DNA of 64,000 nucleotides from Streptomyces avicenniae. Lineage in GTDB: Bacteria; Actinomycetota; Actinomycetes; Streptomycetales; Streptomycetaceae. A model generated the notes under the pieces. That model was not told the origin of the DNA. It ran no database searches and saw only the letters and a list, made by a program, of their open reading frames with translations. Positions 1 through 9,971 of the stretch are shown here, piece by piece. A program made the translations under genes and the position numbers. The number at the start of each line of letters is the position of its first letter. The first letter of the stretch is position 1. Location of the stretch: NCBI RefSeq assembly GCF_000719135.1, contig NZ_JOEK01000003.1:310001-374000 (forward strand), given 5' to 3'.

Positions 1-90
1 TGAGGCCGGTCACGCCCCACGCCGGGGACGAGGCGCGGGACGGGGTGCGGGGCGGGGCGGTGGCGGTCACGCGAGAGACCTCTCAACATT

Positions 91-146
91 GAACTGTTTG
101 ACGTTGAGGAGAGTAGGCCGGGTGATACCTTGGCGTCAAACAGTTC
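91..146. promoter_or_regulatory. Probable operator of the MarR regulator: perfect 13-bp inverted repeat
   Basis: GAACTGTTTGACG at 91-103 is exactly mirrored by CGTCAAACAGTTC at 134-146, with the centres 43 bp apart. A possible -35 element TTGACG lies inside the left arm at 98-103, with TGATAC at 123-128. A second small dyad (CTCAAC/GTTGAG) flanks the left arm. The repeat covers the promoter of the adjacent marR-type gene, so autoregulation by its own product is the likeliest reading. That assignment is inference from position and symmetry. Confidence 0.6.
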
Positions 147-162
147 ACCGTTGAGGAGTCCG

Positions 163-663
163 ATGGGTGACACGCTCGACTGGGTGATCGGCCAGTGGCA
201 GGCCGAACGGCCCGGCCTCGACGCCACCCCCATGGGCGTGGTCGGCCGCATCCAGCGCGCCTCCCGTCTGCTGGAGCGCGGCCTCGGCGACTACTTCGCG
301 ACGCGCGGCCTCCAGGTCTGGGAGTTCGACATCCTCGCCACGCTGCTGCGCGCGGGCCCCCCGTACCGGCTCAGCGCGGGCGCCCTCAGCCGCGCGTCGA
401 TGGTCACCTCGGGCGCCGTCACCCACCGCATCGACCGCCTCGTCGCCCGGGGCCTCGCCACGCGCGACCCCGACCCCGACAGCCGCCGCAGCATCCTCGT
501 CGGCCTCACCGACGAGGGCCGCGCCCTCGTCTCCGGCACCCTCACCGGCCACGTCGAGAACGAGACCCGGCTCCTCGCCGCCCTCACCCCGGCAGAACGC
601 GACCAACTCGCCGGTCTCCTGCGGAAGCTGCTCGTCGGCCTCGGCGACCTGCCCCCGGCGTAG
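163..663 (+). CDS. MarR family transcriptional regulator
   Basis: This is a winged-helix DNA-binding regulator of 166 residues, the usual MarR length. The helix-turn-helix region is recognisable in the stretch reading ...LSAGALSRASMVTSGAVTHRIDRLVARGLATRDPDPDSRRSILVGLT..., including the DPDSRR wing that contacts DNA in the family. An in-frame TTG at 130 would add 11 residues. I chose ATG 163 because GAGGAG sits 4 bases upstream and the TTG lies inside the putative operator and probably before the transcript start. The likely role is a ligand- or oxidant-responsive repressor of its own promoter and possibly of the downstream acetyltransferase. The ligand cannot be read from the sequence. Confidence 0.88.
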   Translation: MGDTLDWVIGQWQAERPGLDATPMGVVGRIQRASRLLERGLGDYFATRGLQVWEFDILATLLRAGPPYRLSAGALSRASMVTSGAVTHRIDRLVARGLATRDPDPDSRRSILVGLTDEGRALVSGTLTGHVENETRLLAALTPAERDQLAGLLRKLLVGLGDLPPA

Positions 664-674
664 AATCCGGCCCC

Positions 675-1220
675 ATGCCCGAACTCCTCACCCCCAGGCT
701 GCGGCTGCGCGCCTGGCGGGACGCCGACCTCACCCCGCTGGCCGCCCTTGACGCCGACCCCGAGGTGATGCGCTGGATCGGCGACGGCCAGCCGCGTACG
801 ACGGAGCAGACCGCCGCCTCGCTGGTGAACATACGGGCGGGCTGGGCGGAACGCGGCTGGGGCGTCTTCGCCGTCGAGGTGCGCGAGAGCGGCGAACTGG
901 CGGGCTGGACCGGGCTCGCGATCCCCCGCTTCCTGCCCGAGATCATGCCCGCCGTCGAGATCGGCTGGCGCCTCGCCCGCGCGCACTGGGGGCGCGGCTA
1001 CGCCACCGAGGCCGCGCGGGAGGCGCTGCGCTTCGGCTTCGAGGACGCGGGGCTCGACCGCGTCGTCAGCGTCTGCCACACCGAGAACCACGCCTCGGCC
1101 CGCGTCATGGCCAAGCTCGGCATGCGGGAGGAACGGCGCACGGCCGTCCCGGCGACCGGCGTGCCCGTCGTCGTCCGCGCGATCACGCGCGAGGAGTACG
1201 CCGCGGCGGCGGGGGACTGA
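675..1220 (+). CDS. GNAT family N-acetyltransferase (RimJ/RimL type)
   Basis: This 181-residue protein begins with the RimJ-like motif TPRLRLRAWRDADL and carries the acetyl-CoA binding signature as HWGRGYATEAAREAL, followed by SARVMAKLGM. It probably transfers acetyl from acetyl-CoA to a small amine or a protein N-terminus; the substrate is unknown. It starts 12 bases after the MarR stop. TAGAAT at 661-666, overlapping the MarR stop codon, sits 8 bases upstream of the ATG and could act as a -10 for a leaderless transcript, although read-through from the MarR gene is equally possible. Confidence 0.85.
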   Translation: MPELLTPRLRLRAWRDADLTPLAALDADPEVMRWIGDGQPRTTEQTAASLVNIRAGWAERGWGVFAVEVRESGELAGWTGLAIPRFLPEIMPAVEIGWRLARAHWGRGYATEAAREALRFGFEDAGLDRVVSVCHTENHASARVMAKLGMREERRTAVPATGVPVVVRAITREEYAAAAGD

Positions 1221-1467
1221 CACGTCCTGCGCCCTGCCGCCCGCCGCCGTCCGGCGGGACGACGTCGATACGGCGCCCGACAGGAAGGTGAGCGGCCAGC
1301 AGCCTCAGCGCCGCGGACCGCTCGCGCCGCCGGATCTCCACCCCGCAGCCCGAGCACACCATCCACGACGCCCCGCCCGCCTCCTGCTCGACGCGCGCCA
1401 CCCCGCCCTTGTGCGGCACACCACCCGCGACGACCCGACGCTCCCCGCCCTCCATGCACCCCAGCAT
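1183..1467 (-). CDS. Small conserved-looking protein with a CxxC motif
   Basis: This is a 94-residue reading frame on the minus strand. It overlaps the end of the acetyltransferase gene by 38 bases. Third codon positions are almost all G or C across residues 1-75, which argues that it is coding and not a shadow. The protein has VCSGCG near residue 40, a possible half zinc site, and a basic arginine-rich C-terminus. No ribosome binding site is obvious, and a second ATG at 1455 is possible. It lies just downstream of sdhB on the same strand. I do not recognise the family. Confidence 0.5.
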   Translation of the reverse strand: MLGCMEGGERRVVAGGVPHKGGVARVEQEAGGASWMVCSGCGVEIRRRERSAALRLLAAHLPVGRRIDVVPPDGGGRQGAGRVSPPPPRRTPRA

Positions 1468-1563
1468 GCCGCGCGGCCCGGGGCCGGTGGCCGGGGACGC
1501 CGACGGCCCCCCGCCCCGGGTGGGGTGGAGGGCCGACGTGTGGTGCGGGGTGGTGCGTGGCGG

Positions 1564-2342
1564 TCAGAAGCGGCGCGTGATCAGGGCGCGCTTGACCTCC
1601 TGGATCGCCTTCGTCACCTCGATGCCACGCGGGCAGGCGTCCGTGCAGTTGAACGTCGTACGGCAACGCCACACGCCGTCACGGTCGTTCAGGATCTCCA
1701 GGCGCTGCTCGCCGCCCTCGTCACGCGAGTCGAAGATGAAACGGTGCGCGTTCACGATGGCGGCCGGGCCGAAGTACTGGCCGTCGTTCCAGAACACCGG
1801 GCAGGACGACGTGCACGCCGCGCACAGGATGCACTTGGTCGTGTCGTCGAACCGCTCGCGGTCCGCGGAGGACTGGAGACGCTCGCGCGTCGGCTCGTTC
1901 CCCGAGGTGATGAGGAACGGCATCACGTCCCGGTACGCCTGGAAGAACGGGTCCATGTCCACGACCAGGTCCTTCAGGACGGTGAGGCCCTTTATGGCCT
2001 CCACGGTGACCGGCTTGGCGGCGACACCGTCCTTGATGTCCGTGATGTCCTTGATCAGCGTCTTGCAGGCCAGCCGGTTCTTGCCGTTGATCCGCATCGC
2101 GTCCGACCCGCAGATCCCGTGCGCGCAGGAACGGCGGAACGTGAGCGTGCCGTCCTGCTCCCACTTGATCTGGTGCAGCGCGTCGAGGACACGCTCCTTC
2201 GGGTCGATGCGCAGCTCGAAGTCCTCCCAGAACGCGTCCGGGGCCTCCTCCGGGTTGAACCGGCGGATGCGGAAGGTCACGGTGACGAGGTGACCGGCGT
2301 CCGCCGGGGCCTCGTCCGTCTTCTCCAGGGTCGGGGTAGCCA

Positions 2343-2343
<1 letters not shown>
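1564..2343 (-). CDS. sdhB: Succinate dehydrogenase iron-sulfur subunit
   Basis: SdhB carries electrons from the flavoprotein to the membrane anchor through three iron-sulfur clusters in respiratory complex II. At 259 residues it has the family's length. The [2Fe-2S] ligands are visible in RRSCAHGICGSDAM, and the [4Fe-4S] and [3Fe-4S] ligands in CILCAACTSSCPVFW and CRTTFNCTDACPRGI. It is the last gene of the sdhCDAB operon. Its ATG overlaps the sdhA stop (TGATG), which implies translational coupling. Confidence 0.97.
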
Positions 2344-4097
<1,754 letters not shown>

Positions 4098-4136
4098 GCG
4101 TGGTCTGCCTGCCTCGTGCCTGCTCGGCGCCGTGCG

Positions 4137-4598
4137 TCAGCGGATGTTCGGGTCGAAGGTGAAGATCACCAGCGTGCCCAGCAGCACGGTGAACACCGTG
4201 GCCGTGTACAGCAGCATCTTCAGCCAGAAGCGCGTGGTGTCCCGCTCGGCGTAGTCGTTGATGATCGTGCGCAGCCCGTTCGCGCCGTGCAGCATGGCGA
4301 GCCACAGCATGATCAGGTCCCACGCCTGCCAGAACGGCGACGCCCAGCGGCCCGCGACGAACGCGAAGCTGACCTTGGAGACACCGCCCTCCAGGACGAG
4401 CTGGATCAGCAGGTGGCCGAGCACCAGGACGACCAGCAGGACGCCGGAGACCCGCATGAACAGCCAGCCGTACAGCTCGAAGTTCGTCCGGGTGGCCTTG
4501 GGCGTACGGGCGGTCCTGGCGCGCGGCGGCTCGATCACGGGCGCGGGATGGGCCGCGTAGTCGGTGCCGTCCTCGACCTTGAAGACTTCGGTGGACAT
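4137..4598 (-). CDS. sdhD: Succinate dehydrogenase hydrophobic membrane anchor subunit
   Basis: This 153-residue membrane protein anchors complex II. After a charged N-terminal tail of about 45 residues come three hydrophobic segments: around LFMRVSGVLLVVLVLGHLLI, around DLIMLWLAMLHGANGL, and near the C-terminus LLYTATVFTVLLGTLVIFTF. The histidine in LHGANGLRTII is the expected haem ligand. It sits between sdhC and sdhA, with only 6 bases separating it from sdhC. Confidence 0.93.
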   Translation of the reverse strand: MSTEVFKVEDGTDYAAHPAPVIEPPRARTARTPKATRTNFELYGWLFMRVSGVLLVVLVLGHLLIQLVLEGGVSKVSFAFVAGRWASPFWQAWDLIMLWLAMLHGANGLRTIINDYAERDTTRFWLKMLLYTATVFTVLLGTLVIFTFDPNIR

Positions 4599-4604
4599 CG
4601 GTCA

Positions 4605-4985
4605 TCAGCTCCCGAACAGCTCGTGGAAGGCGTGCGCGAGGACCGGGTAGGCGGCCCCCGCCATGAGGACCACCCAGACACCGACGACGGTCCACAGCAT
4701 CTGGCGCTGGTAGCGGGCGCCCTTGTTCCAGAAGTCCACGGCGATGACCCGCAGACCGTTGAGCGCGTGGAACAGGACGGCGGCCACCAGGCCGTACTCC
4801 ATCAGTGCCACGATCGGGGTCTTGTAGACGGCGACCGTGTCGTCGTACGCCTCGGGGGAGACGCGGACGAGAGCGGTGTCCAGGACATGGACGAACAGGA
4901 AGAAGAAGATGAGGACACCGGTGACACGGTGTGCCACCCATGACCACATGCCTTCCCGGCCGCGGTACAACGTTCCTGCCGGCAC
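4605..4985 (-). CDS. sdhC: Succinate dehydrogenase cytochrome b556 subunit
   Basis: SdhC supplies the other half of the haem and quinone site of complex II. From GTG 4985 the protein is 126 residues with three membrane segments. The haem-binding histidine is in FFFLFVHVLDTALV, and the quinone-side SWVAHRVTG is near residue 15. The open frame extends upstream to 5180, but that part is proline/arginine-rich. The GTG has GGAGG (4994-4998) 8 bases upstream and gives the family's usual length. It is the first gene of the operon. The promoter should lie in 4999-5190, back to back with the hexosaminidase gene. Confidence 0.92.
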   Translation of the reverse strand: MPAGTLYRGREGMWSWVAHRVTGVLIFFFLFVHVLDTALVRVSPEAYDDTVAVYKTPIVALMEYGLVAAVLFHALNGLRVIAVDFWNKGARYQRQMLWTVVGVWVVLMAGAAYPVLAHAFHELFGS

Positions 4986-5184
4986 GGAAAAACCCTCCGG
5001 GAGCGGTCTCGGAGCCGCGCCGGCAGCTCTGGGGACGTCGGTCGGGCCCGGCCGGGGTACGGTCCACCGGCCGCCGCCATGGTATCGGCGGGGCGGGGCT
5101 TCCTCCGCCCCGGGGGCACCGACGCAGCCGTACGGGTCCCCGGGATCGTCCGTTCGCTGCGATTGCCGGGCTCTGGCCAAGGCT

Positions 5185-5197
5185 TAACGTCGAAGTA
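5185..5197 (+). promoter_or_regulatory. Putative -10 element of a leaderless promoter
   Basis: TAACGT at 5185-5190 ends 6 bases before the ATG of the hexosaminidase gene, and there is no ribosome binding site. TTGCCG at 5163-5168 could serve as the -35 element. This is the spacing expected for a leaderless transcript that starts at or next to the start codon. Confidence 0.45.
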
Positions 5198-6792
5198 TGC
5201 GAGAAGCGCCTTGGCGAATAATCGCCCTGGTCGCGGCGGCCCTGGTCATCACCGCCGCAGCGACCATGGTGACCGCGGAACAGGCCGGTGACGGCACGGC
5301 GACCGCACGCGCGACGCCCGCCGCCGGTACCCCCCCACAGTCCCCCACCGATCTCCCGGACGGACCCGACGGCGCCCCGCGCACCGTCCCGGCCGTCCGC
5401 TCCTTCGACGCCGCCGACGGCCCGGGCTGGGCCCCGGCCGAGGGCGTCACCCGGGTGGTCGCCGACACGAAGGGTTCCCTGGACGACGAGGCCGACCGCC
5501 TCGCGGACGAGTTGGACGCCGACCGCGCCGGGCGTGGCCCGCGCGACGGCGACGTGGTCCTGAAGCTCGACAAGGGCGCCGACACCGGCGCCGAGGGCTA
5601 CCGGATCGACACCGAGGACCACCGCGTCACCGTGACGGCCCGCACGCAGGCCGGTGTCTTCTACGGCACCCGCACCGTCGTCCAGGCCGTGCGGAGCGCG
5701 GGCGGCCTGCCGCAGGGCACCATCGAGGACCGCCCCGACCGGCCCCAGCGCGGCCTGCTGCTGGACACGGCGCGCAAGCCGTTCACCGCCGACTGGATCG
5801 AGGACCGGCTCCGCGAGATGGCCGACCTCAAGCTCAACCAGCTCCAGCTGCACTTCAGCGACGACCAGGGCTTCCGCATCGAGAGCGAGAGCCACCCGGA
5901 GGTCGTCTCGGACGACCACCTGACCAAGGACGAGGTGCGCGGCATCATCGACCTGGCCGACGACCTGCACATCACCGTGATCCCCGAGATCGACTCGCCC
6001 GGACACCTCGGCGCCGTGCTGGAGGCGTACCCGCAGTTCCAGCTCCGCAGCGCGAGCGGCGAGGAGCCGAGGGGCGCCGTGAACATCGCGGACCAGGACG
6101 CGGGCGAGCTGATCGACGACCTGCTGCGCGAGTACGCCGACCTCTTCCCCGGCGACTACGTGCACGTCGGCGGCGACGAGTACGTCGCGGTCACGGCCGA
6201 CGACCCGGAGGCCACCTACCCGGACCTGGCCCGGGAGGCCAGGGACCGGTTCGGGGACGACGCGACGGTCCGCGACCTGGCGACGGCCTGGATCAACGAC
6301 CGGGCGGCGGCCGTGCGCGACGCGGACAGGACGCCGCAGGTCTGGAACGACGGCATGCACGCCGGAGGGCAGGTGCAGCCGGACCACGAGCGGCAGGTCA
6401 CGTACTGGACCGGCCGCGAGATCGGCGCCCGCCCGCCGCTTGAGTACCTGGAGGGCGACTGGAAGCTGCTCAACCTCAGCTCCGAGTACCTCTACTACGT
6501 GCTCGGCGAGCCGAACGGCTTCACGTACCCGACGGGCGAGCGGATCTTCGAGGAGTGGACCCCGGCCGTCCTGCGCGGGACCGAGCCGGTGCCCGAGGAG
6601 TTCAGGGACGCGAAGCACATCCCGGGCGCGCGGTTCGCCGTCTGGTGCGACCTGGCCGACGCGCAGACGCAGGACCAGGTCGCCGACGGCATCAGGATGC
6701 CGCTGACGGCGCTGGCCCAGAAGGTCTGGGACCCGCGGAAGCCGGACATGAGCTGGGCGGAGTTCACCGACCTGGCGGGGGCGGTCCGCTGA
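5197..6792 (+). CDS. Secreted or membrane-tethered beta-N-acetylhexosaminidase (GH20)
   Basis: This is a glycoside hydrolase family 20 enzyme of 531 residues, expected to remove terminal N-acetylglucosamine or galactosamine by substrate-assisted catalysis. An N-terminal hydrophobic segment (about residues 7-24) serves as signal peptide or anchor and is followed by a Pro/Thr-rich linker. A GH20b-like domain runs from about 60 to 175, and the catalytic barrel starts at RPQRGLLLDTARKPF. The catalytic Asp-Glu pair is D327-E328 in HVGGDEYV, and PEIDSPGHL is also intact. It is transcribed away from sdhC. Roles in chitin or peptidoglycan sugar recovery are both plausible. Confidence 0.92.
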   Translation: MREAPWRIIALVAAALVITAAATMVTAEQAGDGTATARATPAAGTPPQSPTDLPDGPDGAPRTVPAVRSFDAADGPGWAPAEGVTRVVADTKGSLDDEADRLADELDADRAGRGPRDGDVVLKLDKGADTGAEGYRIDTEDHRVTVTARTQAGVFYGTRTVVQAVRSAGGLPQGTIEDRPDRPQRGLLLDTARKPFTADWIEDRLREMADLKLNQLQLHFSDDQGFRIESESHPEVVSDDHLTKDEVRGIIDLADDLHITVIPEIDSPGHLGAVLEAYPQFQLRSASGEEPRGAVNIADQDAGELIDDLLREYADLFPGDYVHVGGDEYVAVTADDPEATYPDLAREARDRFGDDATVRDLATAWINDRAAAVRDADRTPQVWNDGMHAGGQVQPDHERQVTYWTGREIGARPPLEYLEGDWKLLNLSSEYLYYVLGEPNGFTYPTGERIFEEWTPAVLRGTEPVPEEFRDAKHIPGARFAVWCDLADAQTQDQVADGIRMPLTALAQKVWDPRKPDMSWAEFTDLAGAVR

Positions 6793-6842
6793 CGGACCGC
6801 GCCCTGGGTGCCGCCGCCGTGTCCCCGCACGGCGGCGGCACC
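6781..6842 (+). terminator. Two nested intrinsic terminators after the hexosaminidase gene
   Basis: GCGGTCCG (6781-6788) pairs with CGGACCGC (6793-6800) around the stop codon. A stronger hairpin follows: 15-base arms 6807-6821 (GGTGCCGCCGCCGTG) and 6828-6842 pair perfectly around a 6-base loop and are followed by a T-run. The gene downstream is convergent, so the element may serve both directions. Confidence 0.8.
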
Positions 6843-6931
6843 GTCGTTTTCACCCGGACGAAGGAACGGCCGGGCCCGGGGGACGTCCCACCCGCCCCCC
6901 GCCCCGCGTCACCCGTTCGGCGCACGGCGCC

Positions 6932-7324
6932 CTACTCGGGGACGATCGCCACCGCGTCGATCTCCACGAGCACGCCAGGACGGGCGTGTCCCGCGGTGGA
7001 GACGACCGTGACGGCCGTGCGGTGGTCGCCCCACACCGTTCGCGCCGCCTCGTACCCCACCTGGGCGTCAACTCCCGTGGAAAGGTAGATGTTCAGCTTG
7101 GTGACGTGCTCGGGGCCGGTGCCCGCGGCGGCGAGCACGGTCAGCACGTTGCGCATCGCCTGGGTGGTCTGGGCCTCGATGCCGTCGAACAGCCGCCCGG
7201 TCCTGTCGGTGCCGAGCTGGCCGCCGACGTACAGCGTCCGGGCGACGGGCGCGATCACGCCCTGCGTGAAGGCGGCGTTGTAGTGCAGTTCTTCGGGGTC
7301 GAGGTGTGTCGTCCTCGTGGTCAT
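6932..7324 (-). CDS. RidA/YjgF/UK114 family protein
   Basis: This 130-residue protein belongs to the reactive-intermediate deaminase family, which hydrolyses enamine/imine intermediates released by PLP enzymes. The core pattern is present: LYVGGQLGTDRTG, QAMRNVLTVLAAAG, VTKLNIYL, and the C-terminal HARPGVLVEIDAVAIVP, whose arginine is the catalytic carboxylate-binding residue of active RidA proteins. It is divergent from the WYL regulator, with a 162-base shared upstream region, so the regulator may control it. The exact substrate is unknown. Confidence 0.9.
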   Translation of the reverse strand: MTTRTTHLDPEELHYNAAFTQGVIAPVARTLYVGGQLGTDRTGRLFDGIEAQTTQAMRNVLTVLAAAGTGPEHVTKLNIYLSTGVDAQVGYEAARTVWGDHRTAVTVVSTAGHARPGVLVEIDAVAIVPE

Positions 7325-7473
7325 CGGTGTCTCCCTGGAGGTGCCGGGTGTCGAGGGGCGGGCGGACGCCGGAGCCGGTGGGTCCCGGGGGACGCCCCCT
7401 GCTCAGGCGTCCGCCTGCGCCCACGGCGTCACTCTGGCACCACAGGCGGACAGGATCGGTCCGCAATCCCTGG

Positions 7474-7489
7474 CAGGCTGGGCGCCGTG
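7474..7489 (+). promoter_or_regulatory. Putative -10 element and leaderless start of the WYL regulator
   Basis: CAGGCT at 7474-7479 is followed after 7 bases by GTG 7487, with no purine-rich ribosome binding site. The frame continues upstream of this GTG but with poor protein-like composition, so the -10/GTG spacing decided the start. Confidence 0.4.
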
Positions 7490-8494
7490 CACAGGGCGAG
7501 CGGTGACGGGCAGGGCACGACGGAACGGGTCCTCACGCTGCTCGGTCTGTTGCAGCAGCGCCCGGTCTGGACCGGCTCCGAGCTCGCCGACCGGCTCCGG
7601 GTCACGGGGCGCACGGTGCGGCGCGACGTCGAGCGGCTGCGCGCGCTCGGCTATCCGGTGCACGCCGTCCAGGGGGTCGGCGGCGGCTACCGGCTCGGGC
7701 CCGGGCGTGACCTGCCGCCGCTGCTCCTCGACGACCAGGAGGCGATCGCCACCGCCGTCTCGCTGCTCGCCGGTGCGGGCGGCGCGGGGGGCGCGGTCGC
7801 CGGCGCCGGGGACGCCGCGCTGCGGGCGCTGTCCAAGCTCGACCAGGTGCTGCCCACCCGGCTGCGGCGCGAGGTGCGCGCGCTCTCCGGCGCGGTGGAG
7901 TCCTTCGGCGGAGGCCGCACGTCGGTGGACCCCGACGTGCTCATGACGCTGGCCAGGGCCTGCCGTGACGAGGCCGAGGCCGGTTTCGACTACCCGTCCG
8001 GGGGCGAGGTGCGGCGTCGGCGGGTCGAGCCCTACCGCCTGGTCGCCTCCGACCGGCGCTGGTACCTCCTGGCCTACGACCTCGACCGCGACGGCTGGCG
8101 CAGCTTCCGCGTGGACCGGATGACCGGCGCGTCCGCACGGACCTGGCGCTTCGTCCCGCGCGAGGCGCCCGACGCGGCGGCGTTCGTGCAGGAGGGGGTG
8201 GCGAGCCGGGTCTATCCGCGCCGGGCGCGCTTCCTCGTGCACGCGTCGGCCGACACGGTGCGTGCGCAGATCCCGGCGTCGGCGGCCGTCGTCCGAGGGC
8301 GGGGGAGCGACCTGTGCGAGGTGCTCAGCGGCGCCGCCCGCCTGGACGCCGTGCTCATGCACGTGCTCCTGCTGGGGCACGACTTCGAGATCCTCGACCC
8401 TCCCGAGCTGGGGGAGCGCTGCCGCGAGCTGGCGGAGCGGCTGCTGTCGGCCGGTGCGAAGGCGCCCCGGGCTCCGGGCACGGACGAGGCGTGA
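7487..8494 (+). CDS. HTH and WYL domain transcriptional regulator (DeoR/YafY type)
   Basis: This is a 335-residue regulator. A DeoR-like winged helix lies at residues 10-70 (LLQQRPVWTGSELADRLRVTGRTVRRDVERLRALGYPV). It is followed by the WYL ligand-sensing domain (about 140-220, with RRVEPYRLVASDRRWYLLAYDLDRDGWRSFRVDRM) and a WCX C-terminal extension. WYL regulators respond to nucleic-acid fragments or small metabolites; the ligand is unknown here. The divergent ridA-like gene is the obvious candidate target. Confidence 0.9.
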   Translation: MHRASGDGQGTTERVLTLLGLLQQRPVWTGSELADRLRVTGRTVRRDVERLRALGYPVHAVQGVGGGYRLGPGRDLPPLLLDDQEAIATAVSLLAGAGGAGGAVAGAGDAALRALSKLDQVLPTRLRREVRALSGAVESFGGGRTSVDPDVLMTLARACRDEAEAGFDYPSGGEVRRRRVEPYRLVASDRRWYLLAYDLDRDGWRSFRVDRMTGASARTWRFVPREAPDAAAFVQEGVASRVYPRRARFLVHASADTVRAQIPASAAVVRGRGSDLCEVLSGAARLDAVLMHVLLLGHDFEILDPPELGERCRELAERLLSAGAKAPRAPGTDEA

Positions 8495-8547
8495 CGGCCG
8501 CCCGGGCCCGCGCGTCGTGGCAGGTCGGGGCGCGGCGGGTGCGAGGA

Positions 8548-8589
8548 ACAGCCGGGGCCGCCACCCCCCACAGGAGAGACCCCGGCTGT
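8548..8589 (+). terminator. Intrinsic terminator after the WYL regulator
   Basis: ACAGCCGGGG (8548-8557) is exactly complementary to CCCCGGCTGT (8580-8589) across a 22-base loop. It lies 54 bases after the regulator's stop. There is no strong T-run, as is common in high-GC actinobacteria. Confidence 0.65.
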
Positions 8590-8750
8590 CACCGGGCGCG
8601 AACGGTTGAGGCTCGGGCCCGTACCTCTCTCAGCGCCGCGCGGCCCGCAACTGTTACCGAGCGGATACGACCGGATGCGCCATGGACTCATGGCGCCGCG
8701 CCGCGTAGCGTTCAGGCACGGGAGACACACTGTCACCAGAACCAGGCGGT

Positions 8751-9371
8751 ATGCGGTGTGAGGGCCGCGGAGGGGGCCGGGAAGTGCGCGGGGAGAACTG
8801 CGAGTTGACCGCGGCGGTGCACGCTGCCCAGTCGGGGGACGAGGCGGCGTTCCGCGCCGTCTACCGGGCTGTGCACCCGCGGCTGCTCGGCTATGTGCGG
8901 ACGATCGTCGCGGAGCCGGACGCGGAGGACGTCACGGCCGAGGCGTGGCTCCAGATAGCGCGCGACCTCGGACGGTTCAGCGGCGACGCCGACCGCTTCC
9001 GCGGCTGGACGGCCCGCATCGCGCGGAACAGGGCGCTCGACCACTTACGGGCGCGCGGCAGGCGCCCCCAGGAGACGTGCGCGGACGAGGACGACCTCGC
9101 CGACCTGCCGTCGTCCGCCGACACCGCCGAGGAGGCCATCGCCGCCCTCGACACCAGCCGGGTCCTCCAACTCGTCGCCGAGCTGCCGCAGGAGCAGGCG
9201 GGCGCGGTGATGCTGCGGACCATGATCGGGATGGACTCCAACCGCGCCGCCCTGCTGCTCGGCACGCGGCCCGGCGCCGTCCGTACGGCCAACCACCGCG
9301 GGCTGCGGCGGCTGGCGCAGCGCCTCGACCCGTTCGGGCTCGACGGCGGCGGCGTCACGGCGGCGGTGTAA
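8751..9371 (+). CDS. ECF-type RNA polymerase sigma factor
   Basis: This 206-residue sigma-70 family protein lacks region 1. Region 2 is at about residues 24-90, including DAEDVTAEAWLQIARDLGRF and FRGWTARIARNRALDHLRARGR. Region 4 is at about 135-195 (LPQEQAGAVMLRTMIGMDSNRAALLLGTRPGAVRTANHRGLRRL). The ATG at 8751 was kept, but GTG 8784, preceded by a G-rich stretch, would remove a weakly conserved N-terminus. No anti-sigma gene is adjacent, so control is not evident from the context. Confidence 0.88.
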   Translation: MRCEGRGGGREVRGENCELTAAVHAAQSGDEAAFRAVYRAVHPRLLGYVRTIVAEPDAEDVTAEAWLQIARDLGRFSGDADRFRGWTARIARNRALDHLRARGRRPQETCADEDDLADLPSSADTAEEAIAALDTSRVLQLVAELPQEQAGAVMLRTMIGMDSNRAALLLGTRPGAVRTANHRGLRRLAQRLDPFGLDGGGVTAAV

Positions 9372-9772
9372 GGGGTGACGGCGGCGCGCGCCGCGGCGCG
9401 GAAGCCCAGGTGGCGGTCACGGGGACGGCACGGAGGCGGGCGCGCTGTAACGAATCCGGAAGCTACGGCGCAGTAAGGAACGGGCCGACTGGTCATCGGC
9501 TCAGCGGGGCATACTCCGAGGTCCCCCCCGTACCTCAGAGTGCCCCCGCGCGGGCGGGGTGCTTTTCCCGGCCCCGCCCGCGCACCTTTCTTCCCCCGGG
9601 TTCCCCCCTTCTCCGCGCGCCAGGTCCCGTACCGGATCACCGGACGGACGAACCGGCGCCAGGCGGCACCGGATTCCCACCTCCGCGTCGGGCCCCGTCC
9701 GTGGTGAACGGGGAATTACCCACGGGTGATCCATGGCGTCACCTCATTTCCACGAAACGTTTGCCTTTCCCT

Positions 9773-9815
9773 CCGTTCACCTTTCCGGCGGCCACTTCGC
9801 CGTAAAGGTGAACGG
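9773..9815. promoter_or_regulatory. 12-bp perfect inverted repeat with GTTCACC cores
   Basis: CCGTTCACCTTT (9773-9784) and AAAGGTGAACGG (9804-9815) are perfect inverse copies, and an inner CGGCG/CGCCG pair lets the whole fold as one hairpin. GTTCACC is the core of the Streptomyces PhoP direct-repeat unit, and another GGTGAAC lies 33 bases (three 11-base units) after the right arm. A regulator operator, possibly phosphate-linked, or an RNA hairpin are both possible. Confidence 0.5.
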
Positions 9816-9935
9816 TCGCTTTCCTGGAGGCCGCGCGACGGTGAACCCAGGGCGCTGATCAGGCGAAATTCTCTTCGGCGCGGATGAGTTGGCCACCAGG
9901 TGTCGCGCTGTTAACTCTTTGTTGAGGCTGAGTTG

Positions 9936-9971
9936 GTCCGACACTCGGACACGCGGCCTACCGTTCTTTCC
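9936..9971 (+). promoter_or_regulatory. Promoter with embedded palindrome for the glycopolymer genes
   Basis: TACCGT at 9959-9964 lies 7 bases before GTG 9972, which fits a leaderless transcript. Just upstream, GTCCGA-CAC-TCGGAC (9936-9950) is a perfect 6-bp dyad placed between the expected -35 and -10, a position suited to a repressor site. Confidence 0.45.

Larger units (their letters stand above)
9372..9971. other. 600-bp non-coding region upstream of the wall glycopolymer genes
   Basis: No convincing gene is present. The region contains a 6-bp hairpin CCCCGC/GCGGGG followed by TTTT near 9544-9571 (possible end of the sigma-factor transcript). It also has GGTGAAC at 9703-9709, 9807-9813 and 9840-9846 with the inverse GTTCACC at 9775-9781, a long dyad at 9773-9815, and the promoter and palindrome just before 9972. 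The density of repeated heptamers suggests a regulatory region. Confidence 0.5.
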
